A DNA stretch of 64,000 nt from Margaritifera margaritifera (Eukaryota; Mollusca; Bivalvia; Unionida; Margaritiferidae): assembly GCA_029931535.1 (NCBI GenBank), contig JAQPZY010001346.1, forward strand, positions 186,001 to 250,000, written 5' to 3'. The notes beneath the pieces were generated by a model. That model did no database searches. It saw nothing but the letters and a program-made list of their open reading frames with translations, and was not told the DNA's origin. Below, in pieces: positions 35,426 to 46,290 of the stretch. Position numbers and translations under genes: made by a program. The stretch's first letter is position 1. Every line of letters starts with the position of its first letter.

Positions 35426-35428
35426 ATC

Positions 35429-35573
35429 ATGACATCAAGTACATGTACTTAGAGTGTTGATAAACAAATATCTGTCATGACATCAAGTACATGTACTTAG
35501 AGTGTTGATAAACAAATATCTGTCATGACATCAAGTACATGTACTTAGAGTGTTGATAAACAAATTTCTGTCA
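35429..35573. repeat. 48-bp minisatellite, three copies
   Basis: Three near-identical 48-bp units, starting GACATCAAGTACATGTACTT at 35431, 35479 and 35527. Each carries the perfect 14-bp palindrome AAGTACATGTACTT. The last unit has one clear change (ATATC to TTTC near its end). Confidence 0.93.
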
Positions 35574-35783
35574 TGAGAATTCAGAATATGCAGATCTATA
35601 ATAATAATCAACCCATTCCCCAATATGTTTAAAAAAATAAAATAAACAACATACACAGCCAAACAAATGAAAAATATCTCTTAGAAATTAGTTTTATACT
35701 AAAAGTTTGTTAAGAATGTATTTTATCTTCTGTTGCACTAAACCAGTTTGAATAAGTTCTTTTTAAGTTTTAATAATATTTGT

Positions 35784-36055
35784 CAAATCATGTTTAGTGG
35801 TATATACAGTTGTAATATTAGTCATCAAATCATGTTTAGTGGTATATACAGTTGTAATATTAGTCATCAAATCATGTTTAGTGGTATATACAGTTGTAAT
35901 ATTAATCATCAAATCATGTTCAGTGGTATATACAGTTGTAATATTAGTCATCAAATCATGTTTAGTGGTATATACAATTGTAATATTAGTCATCAAATCA
36001 TGTTTAGTGGTATATACAGTTGTAATAATAGCTATCTAATCATGTTTATTGGTAT
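35784..36055. repeat. 42-bp minisatellite, about six and a half copies
   Basis: The unit is TCAAATCATGTTTAGTGGTA followed by TATACAGTTGTAATATTAG-TCA. Start-to-start spacing is 42 bp. Divergence is low and rises towards the right end (36028 onward). Because 42 is a multiple of three and the unit lacks stops in several frames, three long frames on both strands appear open. Confidence 0.93.
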
Positions 36056-36672
36056 ATATAGTTTTTCATAGATGCAATCACTTTTGCACATACACAAAAA
36101 AAGGTCTCTGTTCATTGAAACTTTAATGTCACTGACATGCCCTTCAGCGAGAAATGCGTATGCATGATCTTTTTTATAATTTGTTCCTTTCATCACTGAG
36201 GAGCCAAACTTTTTTGTTTTCTCTACTAAATAGTTTTAAATCTGATGGAAATTAGTTTCTGGTAATTTTTTGTATAAAAATCTCTAGTCCATTCAGCATT
36301 TTTGGAAAGCCACAACAGGTCATGAAATGTTGGATGTCAACATCAGACAATCTTTGTTTAATTGAAAAGCGTCCTTTATCCTGCAAATGAAAGCGTACGT
36401 ACTTGACCCTACCATGGTCTTTTGTCTCCTTACAATGTCATTGTTCAGACTTAAGATTTCTTTAAATTGTTTGACGATTACACACTGTAAATCCTCTAGG
36501 CTATAATCCTTATCCTCAGTTTTGTAGGACATAACAGGCTGAATCATATTTAATGTTGGGCTTCATAATAACAAGACATGGGGCAGGATCAAGGTTTCAC
36601 TTTTTTCATCCGAATTCAAATCAGATAAGAGTCCCAGTCTGTGTGAAATTGTACATGTTATATCTGTTTTAG
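36056..36672 (+). other. Intron B-C, last part
   Basis: AT-rich sequence ending in CTGTTTTAG before exon C. The minus-strand frame 36320-36547 shows no motif. Confidence 0.4.
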
Positions 36673-36737
36673 GAAATCGTCAGATGTCTCCAAGAATTAT
36701 GGAAATACCTTGAAAAATTTAAAAAGCCAGAGAACTG
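36673..36737 (+). CDS. Exon C of the host gene
   Basis: A 65-nt exon between TATCTGTTTTAG and the donor GTAAGTTT. It begins on a codon boundary, as exon B ends, and finishes with TG, completed by the G of exon D to a tryptophan. It encodes EIVRCLQELWKYLEKFKKPE and NW, an amphipathic helix. It is too short to stand alone. Support comes from the splice sites, the phase match on both sides and the continuing helical character. Confidence 0.7.
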
Positions 36738-37109
36738 GTAAGTTTCTTTTTAACTTCTAGGTAATGTAGACATCTAGCATAAACTTCAATGTTTTGAAGA
36801 AAAAAAAACAGAAGAAAATACCAGTAAACAAATGTAAAATTTAATCCTGTTAGAAAATGTTATTATCAATTTGTAAGAAATTTTTGTCTAAATTTTCTTC
36901 AAATAATTTGAAAATAGTTCTGATTTTGTACCATATGAAGAAATTTATATATTCTGTAAATAGCATTTAATACAAATGATTTTTAAACTGTAATTAAAAA
37001 TAATATTGAACTCTACTCAAGGTTTAACATGAAAATCAAGAAACATTCGAATTGTTCTGATATAAGCCATTCCTAGCATAAAATTCATTATGAATAAACA
37101 TACTAAATT

Positions 37110-39047
37110 TTTAGCTCTACTGGTGATAGACCAGAAGAGCTTATGGGATGGCCTGTTGTCTGTCGTCTGTCATCTGTCATCCATAAGTCCATTTGCTTAA
37201 GTTTGATATTGTTGCTCCTGCTAAACTACTTGGAGGATTGCCATGAAACTTTATACACACGTTCATTCCAAGATCTAGTTGGTCATAAATGAAAATGGAG
37301 CTGCTCGGACATCCAGTATGGCCACAAAATATTGTCATCACTGGTTATATCTGCATGGAGTTTTCAAAAAGAGACTTCCAATGATGACTAGTTGGTCCAG
37401 AATGAAAATTGTGCTGAGCTGACATTCAGTATGGCCACCACAGCAGCCATCTTGAAAATGTTGTTATCAGTATTCCTCCTGAATGGAAAGTCATATCAGC
37501 ATGGGGTTTTCAGTGCAAGACTTTTTATGATGTCTAGTTGGTCCAAAATAAAATGGTGCCGATCTGCCATCCAATATGGCCACCATGTCAGCCATCTTGA
37601 AAATCTTGTTATTGATACTCCTCTTGAATGAAAAGTTATATCAACATCGGGTTTTCACCAGAAGACTTCTTACAGTGTCTAGTTTGCCCTAAATGAAAAT
37701 TGTGCCGCCTGGACATCCAATATGGCCACCACAGTGGCCATCTTGAAATCTTGTTATTGCTACTCCTCCTGAATGGATGGTCATATCAACATGGGTGTTT
37801 CACTAACAGATTTCTTATGATGTCTGCTTGGTCCTAAATGAAAATATCTGATGGGTTCAATAATGAGCATGATCTATGCATATTAATGAGGTGATCTTGC
37901 ATCTGATTGGTTAACCTTGTTACCACTCTGGAGACCATATTTCTGATCTGATTTTGATCAAACTTAGAATATATGCTTATATTGTTAAGATCTCGAATGA
38001 TTTCAATAAGGAGCCAGATCCATGCACACTAATGAGGCAATCTTGCATCTGATTGGGTGAGCTTGTTACCACTCTAGAGGCATTATATCTGATCTGATTT
38101 TGATCAAACTTTTAATATATGCTTATATCATTAAGATCTCAGACAAGTTCAGCAATGAGTGCGCACTCACGTTGATTAGGTGATCATGCATCTGATGGGG
38201 TTAGCTTGTTATCCTTCTGGATGTTGTATTTCTGATCTGATTTTGATCAAACTTTAAATATCTGATTATATCATTAAGATCTCAGATGAGTTCATTAATG
38301 AACGAGGGCCATGCATACTAATTAGGTGATCTTGCACATGATTGGCTGAGCCTGTTACCCCTCTGGAAGCCATATTTCTGATCAGATTTTGACTAAACTT
38401 GAAATATGGGCTTGTATCATCAAAATCTTGGATGGGTTCCATAATGAGGGAGATCCATGCATATGAATGAGGTGATCTTGTATCTGATTGGCAGAGCTTA
38501 TTACCACTCTAGAAGCCATAATTGGAATAAGAGTTTAGATCATAAAGATCTTGGATAATATAAAAAATAAACACGACCCATGCATATTAATGCGTTGATC
38601 TTGCATCTGATTGGCTGAGTTTGTTGCCACTCTTGAAGTCATATTTTGTGTCTGATTTTCATCAAACTTCAAATATAGGCTGCTGTATATTAATGAGATA
38701 CACTGCATCTGATTGGCTGAGCTTTTTACATATCTAGATCCAGAAACTATATTTCTTATCCGATTTCTATAAAACTTGGTAACCGAGTTTATGTCATGAA
38801 GATCTTGGATAACATCAATTATGAGCAAGAGACTGTACATAATAATTATGCCATTATCTTTAGAACGAGTTTCTATGAGGATATAGTAAAATAGGTAAAT
38901 CCAATATAATATAAAGTTTGGTAGATAGTTTACCTAGGTTGTATTTTCGTACAATACTACATAAGCCTACTTAGTGAAATAGTCTACTGTTAAGTTATGT
39001 AAGCCAGGTGAGCAACATTAGGTCCACTCGGACCTCTTGTTGTGTTA
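37110..39047 (+). mobile_element. Composite tandem-repeat element (HINE/pearl-like)
   Basis: A head (TAGCTCTACTGGTGATAGAC then CAGAAGAGCTTATGGGATGG), then five or so family I units to about 37850, then seven family II units to about 38830. A unique tail of about 200 bp ends in GCCAGGTGAGCAAC and the hairpin AGGTCC-ACTC-GGACCT, followed by CTTGTT. A related tail closes the locus at 61.3 kb. Known non-autonomous Helentron (HINE) and oyster pearl elements combine a central tandem array with a terminal hairpin and carry no gene. I infer that class here; no helicase gene was seen. Everything lies inside intron C-D. Confidence 0.68.
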
Positions 39048-39186
39048 CTAAGAGAAAAAAAAAAAGGTGTCAATGGGTGCTTTCATTTTATTTTAAAGTA
39101 ATTAATTCTTGCAGTACGGACAAGTTAATAATGTTCATGGTATGTCTTCAAACTGTTAAGCTGACAATTTTCCTCATTCATTATAG

Positions 39187-39481
39187 GTCAGAAGCATATC
39201 TACTTCAGGATGCACAATTGACCTACAAGATTGCTGGACACATGGTCAATACCACACTTAAAGAAATTCATATGAAAGAACTGCATGATCTTGTAGCAGC
39301 AGTGATCCAGGTGTTTCTGCGAGCTATTGCTTTTTATGACAAAATCCAAGTGAATATAGACACATCAGAGTCACAACCCCACAAAGATATGCTCATGCAG
39401 ATCTGCATTCAAATCAGAAGTGACTGGCTTAATCCAAAGTTCCGCCTTTTCCAGCAAAGAGACCTTAAAGGAACCTTTTCA
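39187..39481 (+). CDS. Exon D of the host gene
   Basis: The largest exon here, 295 nt. The acceptor TCATTATAG ends at 39186 and the donor GTAAGC starts at 39482. The first base completes the tryptophan codon from exon C, and the exon ends on a full serine codon. It gives 98 residues: SEAYLLQDAQLTYKIAGHMV, a LHDLVAAVIQVFLRAIAFYD helix, a DTSESQPHKDMLMQI segment and a RDLKGTFS end. It is leucine-rich, helical and cytosolic in character. The apparent in-frame ATG at 39008 lies upstream in the intron, before the splice acceptor, and is not a start. Confidence 0.85.
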
Positions 39482-42050
39482 GTAAGCATCATAGAACATG
39501 GATTTATATTAACTTTATTCAGATTCATGGGAAGTCCCAGATATTTGTCTAGATAGTTGTTTGTCTAAATGATGAAGAGTGAATATAAGAACCAAATGTA
39601 AGAAAATGAGTCAATATTTATTTTTATCTGTTCTGCATTGACAATGTAAAAGTCAGCACAGTGAGAGTAAGCTCTTAAGGAAACGTGCTCCAACTGATAA
39701 ACCTTTATTTCTGGTTTTTATACCACATCAGTGAAAATTGCAGGGTATTATAGAATATTCGTGTTATGAAAATGAGGTTCAGCAGTTTGGCAAACAAATC
39801 ATAAAACAACACACAACATCATTCACTACGATGTAATTAAAATGAGACTGTCAAGGCACCAACCCTCACACTAACATAAAAAAGAGAGAATAAAGAAACA
39901 ATGTACATAGTGCTGAAGTAGCTTACATAATGCCTACTAAAACCAATTTCCATCATATATTCATCTAATTTATATGCTTATTTGTCTTCTTAGTCAAATC
40001 ATGCATGTTCTTGTCAGTGAATGCACTGTATTTGCAGTAACTATTCATGATCCTGGTATTGTTTACATTTCATTAATCTTTAACTGCATGTTTCCTAAAT
40101 TTTCCAACGAGTTCATGCAAATGAGCATGTGCTAAACATGTTACCTCCATTAATTTTGATACAATGACATTTAACCTGGTAAGGTATTAACACCAACATC
40201 AGTAAACACCCATTACGAAAAGGTACATACTGATCAGTATGAATTCATAGGCATTACTTTCATTTTTGATTTTTCACCTTAATCTTGGCAATGGAGATGC
40301 TGTTTTCCAGGTGTGTGTGTGTGTCTCTCTCTCTCTCTCTGTGTGTTTGTGTGTGTGTGAATTATTAACTTCATCATGATAAGAATGTAAACAAGTTACA
40401 GGTTAGTATTATAGAACGAGACCGGCTGTTCTTGGACTGATTGTTCGTTGTTACATGAAAAATACCACAAGTAAAGTTTTATGTTTACATTTTTTTAAGG
40501 AATTGGCTGCTTGATCAACCAATGAAAATGTCATTCCTTATCTTGATGAGCGGTCCCTCATCGTGACATATAGCAACATGCCATTGATTTTGTAGTTCCT
40601 TCTTCATAGATGGAATGTTTTGGAAGCTTAAGTCTTTATGGATTCTAGCATTTCCGTTACACAATGGAACATAACAATATTCATCACGGTTTTGCTCCTG
40701 GATGTGTAAAGTGGTTACCATCGATGATACAATTGCTATTGCATGTGCTTAGCTTAGCCTCGTTATCAACCTAATGACCTGGGGTAATATAAATACATGA
40801 ATAAATTCTAAGAAGGGTTTATAGTTTGCATTTGGAATGCTTTTGACTTTGTAGACAGTAGCTTGGAGCTCAAGGTTACTGTTGCTAAAAACAGAATTTG
40901 CCTATGTATTTCATTTCTGGATGATAAATTCATTTCTCAAAAGCAGATTTCAATGCAACTTGGTACATTGTGAGGGTTAGTAGCTGTAAGGACAATGTAA
41001 CTTGCTATAAATAACTTCTGGATAAAGAAATCAAAAGAAATTTTTGTACATTTGTCCCCTTAGCCTTAGAATAGGAACCCTATTGGTTTGGGGGTCAGTA
41101 GCTACAAGTTCAAGGTCACTGTAACTAAAAATAGATTTGGCCATTGCATTTTATTTCCAGAGAATAATTTCAGCAACTTCACAATGCATTTGAAACTTTG
41201 AACATGTGTTCTTTAATATCAGTAATACAATGCCTGTTGCTATTGTGTAGCTTACTCTATTCCAGACAGAAAATACCCTTGACTGTATGATGAGAATCCA
41301 TCTATTCATGGAGTGACTGTCTGGAAAGTTCCATTGGCTAACTAGTGACCCTGGCCCATGCACACTAGCCCTTAAAATACTTCAAAGAAAAATTGCCATA
41401 TGTCACAAATTGAGCCTTTTCATTACATATGCATTGCTTTTTCTGTGTGAAATTACCCTCAGATCAAGTATTATTCCTGTTTGGAACTGGATGTCGCTCA
41501 AATTAATTTCATTTTTTTGTTATATTTTGTTTTTCATAACCTTGCATTTGGGTTACCTCCCCACAGGGGTGTCAGCATCACAATTATTGTGTCTTGAGAA
41601 TTATTTTATTCCTTTTTCTTAGCTCTGGTAGGTATTTTGTTGTCCCTATCCTTGGCAATTTGGCCTGTGCACATCTTGATTCTGTTTTATTGTTTTAATA
41701 TGGCAACGAATCATTGGAATTCATATTCCATTTAATTTGACTTTTGCTATTGGTATTCTGCGGAAGGAGGTCACACAGAAGTCCTTCCATTCATTTATGT
41801 GTGTTTAGTGATCGAACACCTTCCATTCTTAAAAGTTAGTTTAGGATTGTATTCATTATTATTATTACTTTATTATTAGCATCCTACCAAACTGGTTTGT
41901 TGCTAAATTTTGTCTCCAATACTCAGAGTAAGTGTTGCTCATGTAATTAACATCAGTTTGTGGTTGTTTTAATTCATTTATAGAAATGACACCTGAGAAC
42001 AGGTAAGATCTTGCTTTCTAATATTTACATAAAAGTTTTTATTGTTCTTC
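39482..42050 (+). other. Intron D-E, first part
   Basis: AT-rich intron. Two weak family III-like blocks lie at about 40845-40910 and 41085-41150 (AAGGTCACTGTAACTAAAAA and its partner). A GT/CT/GT microsatellite lies at 40312-40358. Open frames have no recognised motif. Confidence 0.5.
40312..40358. repeat. (GT)n(CT)n(GT)n compound microsatellite
   Basis: GTGTGTGTGTGT, then CTCTCTCTCTCTCT, then GTGTGTTTGTGTGTGTG, in intron D-E. Confidence 0.9.
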
Positions 42051-42399
42051 TTTTTTTCAGAATTTTTTTCTTGCAGCAGTGCCTAAGCAGAGTGTGGAGC
42101 AGTATGGGCACAAGAAAGCCCCATGGGATACCCACCCCACCTGCCTTGCTAATAGAGATTGTAAAAGGACAGATGGTTGTCTTTTTCACAGTCTCTGCTC
42201 ATATGAGGTCTGTGACCTTGCTGAAAATAGATGAACTTGCAATGGGAGGAAGAAAGGGCCTTCCTCTTCTTCCTCACAATTTTCCGGTTTTTCCATCACT
42301 GAGTCTCTTGGGTCTTGGCATAGGATTGGGAAAGTCTCTTCGGAGATGTATAAGCTCCATGGGGCCCCTCCCAAGGGAGGATATAAGGGTGTGGAGAGT

Positions 42400-42760
42400 G
42401 AGTTGTTCCCTCCTGTGAGGGAGAAGCAGCACATTCTCCAGTTCCATAGGTCTGAGAGCCATGAGGTAGGAACAGCACCCTCTTCAGTTCTCCCGGTCCT
42501 GAGAGCAAGTTGCACCTTCCTGTGAGGGAGGAAAAGCACCTTCTTCAGTCCTGTAAGGCTGAGAACAAGTTGCTGCCTTCTGTGAGGGAGGGGCACCACC
42601 CTCTTAAGTCCTGAAGGGCAGAGTGAGTAGTGCCCCCCCTTTTAGGGAGTCATAACTCCCTCTACTGGCCCACAGCACATTGTTAGCTGAAAATGAGTTG
42701 TGGCCCTCTGTGAAAGAGGAGCAGGACTCCTGTGAGGGAAGAGCAGAACCCTTTCAGTCC
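42400..42760 (+). repeat. Degenerate tandem repeat in DIRS leader
   Basis: Repeats of 'cttctgtgagggagg..gcaccctcttcagtcctg..gctgagaacaagttg', with the closest copies about 62 bp apart (42518 and 42580). The CAGCACCCTCTTCAGT-type word repeats at least four times. Long minus-strand frames here are repeat shadows. Confidence 0.75.
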
Positions 42761-43461
42761 CCGAAAAAGAGAGAGGTATGATACAAGTCCTTAAGATCTG
42801 AGGAAGGATCTTCCTACAGTTCAGAGTCACCTGACTGGTCATTAACCGGGCACTGGTCACTGGTGAATGGACACTGGTTACTGGTCTATGAGTACTGGTC
42901 ACTGGTCATTTCAGCCCCCTTGGTACAGGGTTAAGGATCAGGTTGAGACCCCCTCTCTCCAGGCTACCATTGAATCCTATCTGGGATTGGGAATCGGCAT
43001 ACAGATGCCATATTAGGCAAGGGAATCAGATCAGCATCCCTCTTTTCCTATAATCCCACTAAATCCCTATGGGATGTGGGACATTCCACTGCAGGGAAGT
43101 GATTGGACCTTCACCTGCATGCAGCCATGGACTTTTGGGCCTTAACTCCATGGCAGAGAGGTTGATGTTGTGGTCTATGGGCCTACATCACCAACTTATG
43201 AAGTGGGGTCAAAAAGGAGGGGGGGATCGACCTTCCCCAAACACTACAGGAGGGTTGTGAGTAACTCCCACCTGCCTACCAAGTCTACCACTTTTAGCTC
43301 TGCCTGAGGAGTTACCGATTGAGGTCATTCTTATTCCCAAGTCTTCCACACAACAGAGAGACATTAGGTTGTAAACTCCTGCCTCCTAGGATCAAGAGCA
43401 AGATGAGGATGTCCTGTCAGTCCTCATAGATTCTCATGAGTTTGATTTAGAACAGACTGAG

Positions 43462-44118
43462 GTGGCACCCCCTCCTTTGGGGTCCCCTTCCTCCTCCCAA
43501 CCATTGATCAAGGCAGCAGAGGAGGAAGAGATCTGGTCCTTCGACAAGGTGGTTGGAGAGACTCACTATGGCTACCTCCCACCCAGATCTCTTGATGCTT
43601 CCTCACTATGGTTAAGGAACTTTCCCAGAGGTTTAGTAAGGGCCAGGAATTTGCTAGAAAGCATAAGAGGTGGTCCCCCCCCCCACTATGTTGAGACCTT
43701 TGGTCTCTGCAGCTGGTTATGGGGTTCAGACCCCTTCCTGGACCCTTAAACCCCCACTTTGGATGCTGGAGCAGCAAAACTGACTATTTCCATGGGAACC
43801 TGGGCTTGCTTTTCAGTTAAATCACTGGAGGCTTTAGAACCAAAGGCTAGGTCTCTAGTTACTACAGCCTCACATGCCGATCTTTTTTCTGCAGCCTCTT
43901 TCAGCCTGTTGAAAGAGAAATCTCAGTTCCCAGCTGCCTTTCAATGTTTGTTAGAAGCAGAGGCCAAAACATCGAGGCATGCATTATCCATGAACATGGT
44001 TTTATCAGTGGAGCTTCTTTACCTCTGCAGGAATGTTGCCCTGGACATATACAAGATCTCACTGGAGCACAGTAAGAACCTTCTGAGGGCTGCTGCCCTG
44101 GAGGCAGAGACCTTCTGA
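43462..44118 (+). pseudogene. DIRS gag-like protein remnant (copy 2)
   Basis: Two adjacent frames, 43462-43749 and 43759-44118, separated by one stop. The first reads VGETHYGYLPPRSLDASSLW. The second is a long helical stretch: SVKSLEALEPKARSLVTTAS, then LLKEKSQFPAAFQCLLEAEA, ending LRAAALEAETF. Two stops follow. The alanine/leucine-rich helices resemble DIRS ORF1 products, which bind the element's RNA. I infer that identity from position and from homology to copy 1, not from a diagnostic motif. A downstream frame (44152-44355) continues the same text with a shift. Confidence 0.6.
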
Positions 44119-44370
44119 TGATGACTTGTCCCCTCCATGGCTTCCTAGGATTTGCGAGACCAGCAACACCAAACTCTTGCATTGACTCCTGGCGCATCAA
44201 AACTGGGGACCTTAAACTCTGCAGCAGACCTGGTTCCCCTAGGCAGATTGCACTTATGCCCTCTCCATTTTCTTCTAGAAAAACTGGAAACCTTAAAGGC
44301 ACCCTCTTACTGCTCAGATTTCTCTAGGTCTGGATCTCTACCATCATCTGAGTGACTGATTTTCTTCTCT

Positions 44371-44999
44371 TCTTAAGGATTTATCTTGAGATATTTGAAT
44401 TATGCACCTAATATTGGTATCATCATCATTGTTATTGTTGTTGTTTTAATCAGTTTCACTACAAAAATTGTTTCAATTTCAAAATTATCAGGTTTTTAAA
44501 AAATTTTCTATTGTAAATAACGTCCCACCTAATAAGTGCCCCTACCCTTACAAGCATCACCACCACCACCTCCACCAGAACCATCACCCTTTTGAAATTT
44601 TTCAGGCAATATGGCATCATTTTCTATTCAGAGGATTTATTTATCATTGAGATATTCTAGTGGAAAAAAAAATTTTATTCATAGATTTCTCTAAGTTTTT
44701 CTCCTTGTCTATTTTTGATGTATGACATTTCTGTTTATACATATGATAAAGTAGGTTCAACTGCTTGTATATTGCAGCTGAAGATTGTGTCCTCAGAAGT
44801 AACAGACCTACCGGTAGGTCAAATATCGAAAGTATCAGCTCAATGGTTGACAGATCACTTTTGTTTAAAGACTTGTGGTGCCTTTCAAGTTGTGTGGAAA
44901 CATGGCTCCCATCATGTATTTGCTATTAAATGTGCATGACTTTTCATCCTCACTTTGATGTTCTTGGAAAATCTGGCATAGTATTACTTGACAGTTTTG
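44371..44999 (+). other. Intron D-E: nothing recognisable
   Basis: AT-rich intron with a CCACCA/CATCAC-rich patch at 44558-44590. No element or exon is supported. Confidence 0.35.
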
Positions 45000-45184
45000 G
45001 TTTGGTTTGGTGTATTACAGCACAGCAACTCATATAGGTTATTTAGTGCTGAGGAAGTTGGAATAAAGTTCCTTGCCCAAGGACATGCCACAGTAGCCAA
45101 CCTGGGCTGATCAGATGGTAGGATTCCAACTTTCACTCATTGGTCACAAGTCTGATATATTAACCACTGAGCCACTGGGGCCCC
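45000..45184 (-). mobile_element. tRNA-derived SINE (copy 2, minus strand)
   Basis: On the minus strand the head has box A (GTGGCTCAGTGGTTAA) and a box B-like AGTTGGAATCC. These are followed by the central core GTCCTTGGGCAAGGAACTTT at about 45086-45067. A tail with TTGCTGTGCTGTAATACACC then runs into AAACC repeats. The head resembles a tRNA but lacks a matching acceptor stem. The conserved core looks like one of the ancient shared SINE domains (possibly Meta); that name is from memory. Confidence 0.78.
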
Positions 45185-45479
45185 TGTCTCCCTTAGTTTC
45201 CTCTTACGATGCATTGGGCTTTTTCTATATCACTGAACTAGATGTTAGATGGCATAGTGATTATAATGTTGGTCCTTTTTTTTCTGGATCAAAATGACAA
45301 ACTTAACGATAAAACATCTGTGGACAAGTGTAAACATTTTCATTTCAAACATGGATATTTAATGACGATCATCTGATATGTACCATTATGACCATCCATT
45401 CGCTTTTCTCATGACCATGGCAGCTTTAATTGAAAGTCTCAAAATAACAATAGAAACATTAAACCTATTGCAAGGTACA

Positions 45480-45850
45480 CTAACTGAATGAATTGTGCAT
45501 GATGAATATAAGCAAGATAAGAACTGTTATATATCCATTCACGTAACATGTCTTTATATAAAAATCCAAAGCCTTTTGTTTCAGATCAAATGCTCCATTT
45601 GTATACATAAAGTGGTAACTGTCGATACACTCAAGTGACCACTTAAAATAATAAGAAACCACTGTTTGGTTAGGACACACCTGGTCATTGACTGTGGAAA
45701 GCAGGTGACCATTTAGTACATTACCTTTATACAGGAAATTTGGCAAGGGGGAAATGAGAGTGACCATTGGGATCTGGTGACTGTCAAGACAGGTTTGACT
45801 GTAGTTAAGCAGGAGACATAAAGGATCCAAAGGTAGGTCAGAGTTAATTG
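45480..45850. repeat. Dispersed repeat with GGTGACCATT words
   Basis: Recurrent 'ggtgaccattt', 'agtgaccattggg', 'tggtgactgtcaagacaggt' and TTTGACTGTAGTT phrases, suggesting a degenerate short tandem family. The minus-strand open frame over it (45480-45854) has no family motif and is not called a gene. Confidence 0.45.
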
Positions 45851-45935
45851 TCACATGTCATTTTTTAGATTTAGAAATTTTTTAATAATTAGTTTAATTC
45901 TTGAATGCTTTGAGTATCTATTTTGTATCTTATAG

Positions 45936-46040
45936 GCTTGGAGCAGCATGCTATCCCCAGATGACCTGAAATCACCAACTGTTGCTCAGATGTGGAACAA
46001 TGAGATTTTACAAGACTTCAAGCACAAACTCGAGCAAGAG
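45936..46040 (+). CDS. Exon E of the host gene, with candidate GC donor
   Basis: The acceptor TATCTTATAG ends at 45935. 105 nt in phase 0 encode AWSSMLSPDDLKSPTVAQMW, NNEILQDFKH and KLEQE. The frame after 46040 continues only to a stop (46068). The junction GAG/GCAAGA at 46040/46041 matches the consensus of GC-AG introns and keeps phase 0, which exon F needs. A GT alternative at about 46060 would leave the wrong phase for exon F unless another exon intervenes. The W-x-x-(M/L)-x(12)-W spacing and following charged helix continue the style of the earlier exons. Confidence 0.7.
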
Positions 46041-46069
46041 GCAAGATTATTTCTGTGTAAAGTTTGGTA

Positions 46070-46290
46070 GTTGTTATGCCTCTGCCATATACATCTATGG
46101 AAGGGACATATAGTGTTGCCTATGTCCATTTGCCATGTTCTGTCCCATATGTCAGGTAATGTCATGTCCATCACAAATTCTGTTTTTTGTTCGTTAACTT
46201 TTGAAGGACTTAATGCAATGAAACAAAATTTGGTATGAGACTTTACAATTAGAAGACCTAGGTCAAATTCAGTTTTCATCATTTTCTGTC
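46070..46290 (+). repeat. Dispersed repeat copy, family IV-like
   Basis: 'atatagtgttgcctatgtcc' and 'gtccatcacaaattctg', then GTTCGTTAACTTTTGAAGGA and AAACAAAATTTGGTATGAG. This is the pattern of the 61.3-62 kb array: 'tgtccatcac', 'ttacttaata', then 'tcatgaaacttggtat'. Confidence 0.6.

Larger units (their letters stand above)
42060..44370 (+). mobile_element. DIRS1-like element, copy 2, 5' part only
   Basis: This matches the leader and gag-like region of the copy at 19740-28068 in the same order, then ends before the RT. It is distinctly more GC-rich than the intron around it, as is copy 1. It includes the imperfect tandem leader (42400-42760) and a gag-like frame at 43462-44118. No RT, RNase H or recombinase was found after 44370, so it is truncated at the 3' side. 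Confidence 0.72.

Noticed and set aside
35429..36055. CRISPR-like array
   Set aside because: Units are contiguous with no unique spacers, in a eukaryotic intron.
35748..36071. Overlapping open frames on both strands
   Set aside because: They are produced by the 42-bp minisatellite, whose unit is a multiple of three without stops; no splice sites or conservation evidence.
39008..39186. N-terminal extension of exon D from an upstream ATG
   Set aside because: A good splice acceptor ends at 39186 and the phase fits exon C; the extension is intron and includes the tail of the composite repeat.
42186..42599. 137-codon minus-strand frame
   Set aside because: Shadow of the GC-rich tandem leader of DIRS copy 2; its peptide simply repeats the unit.
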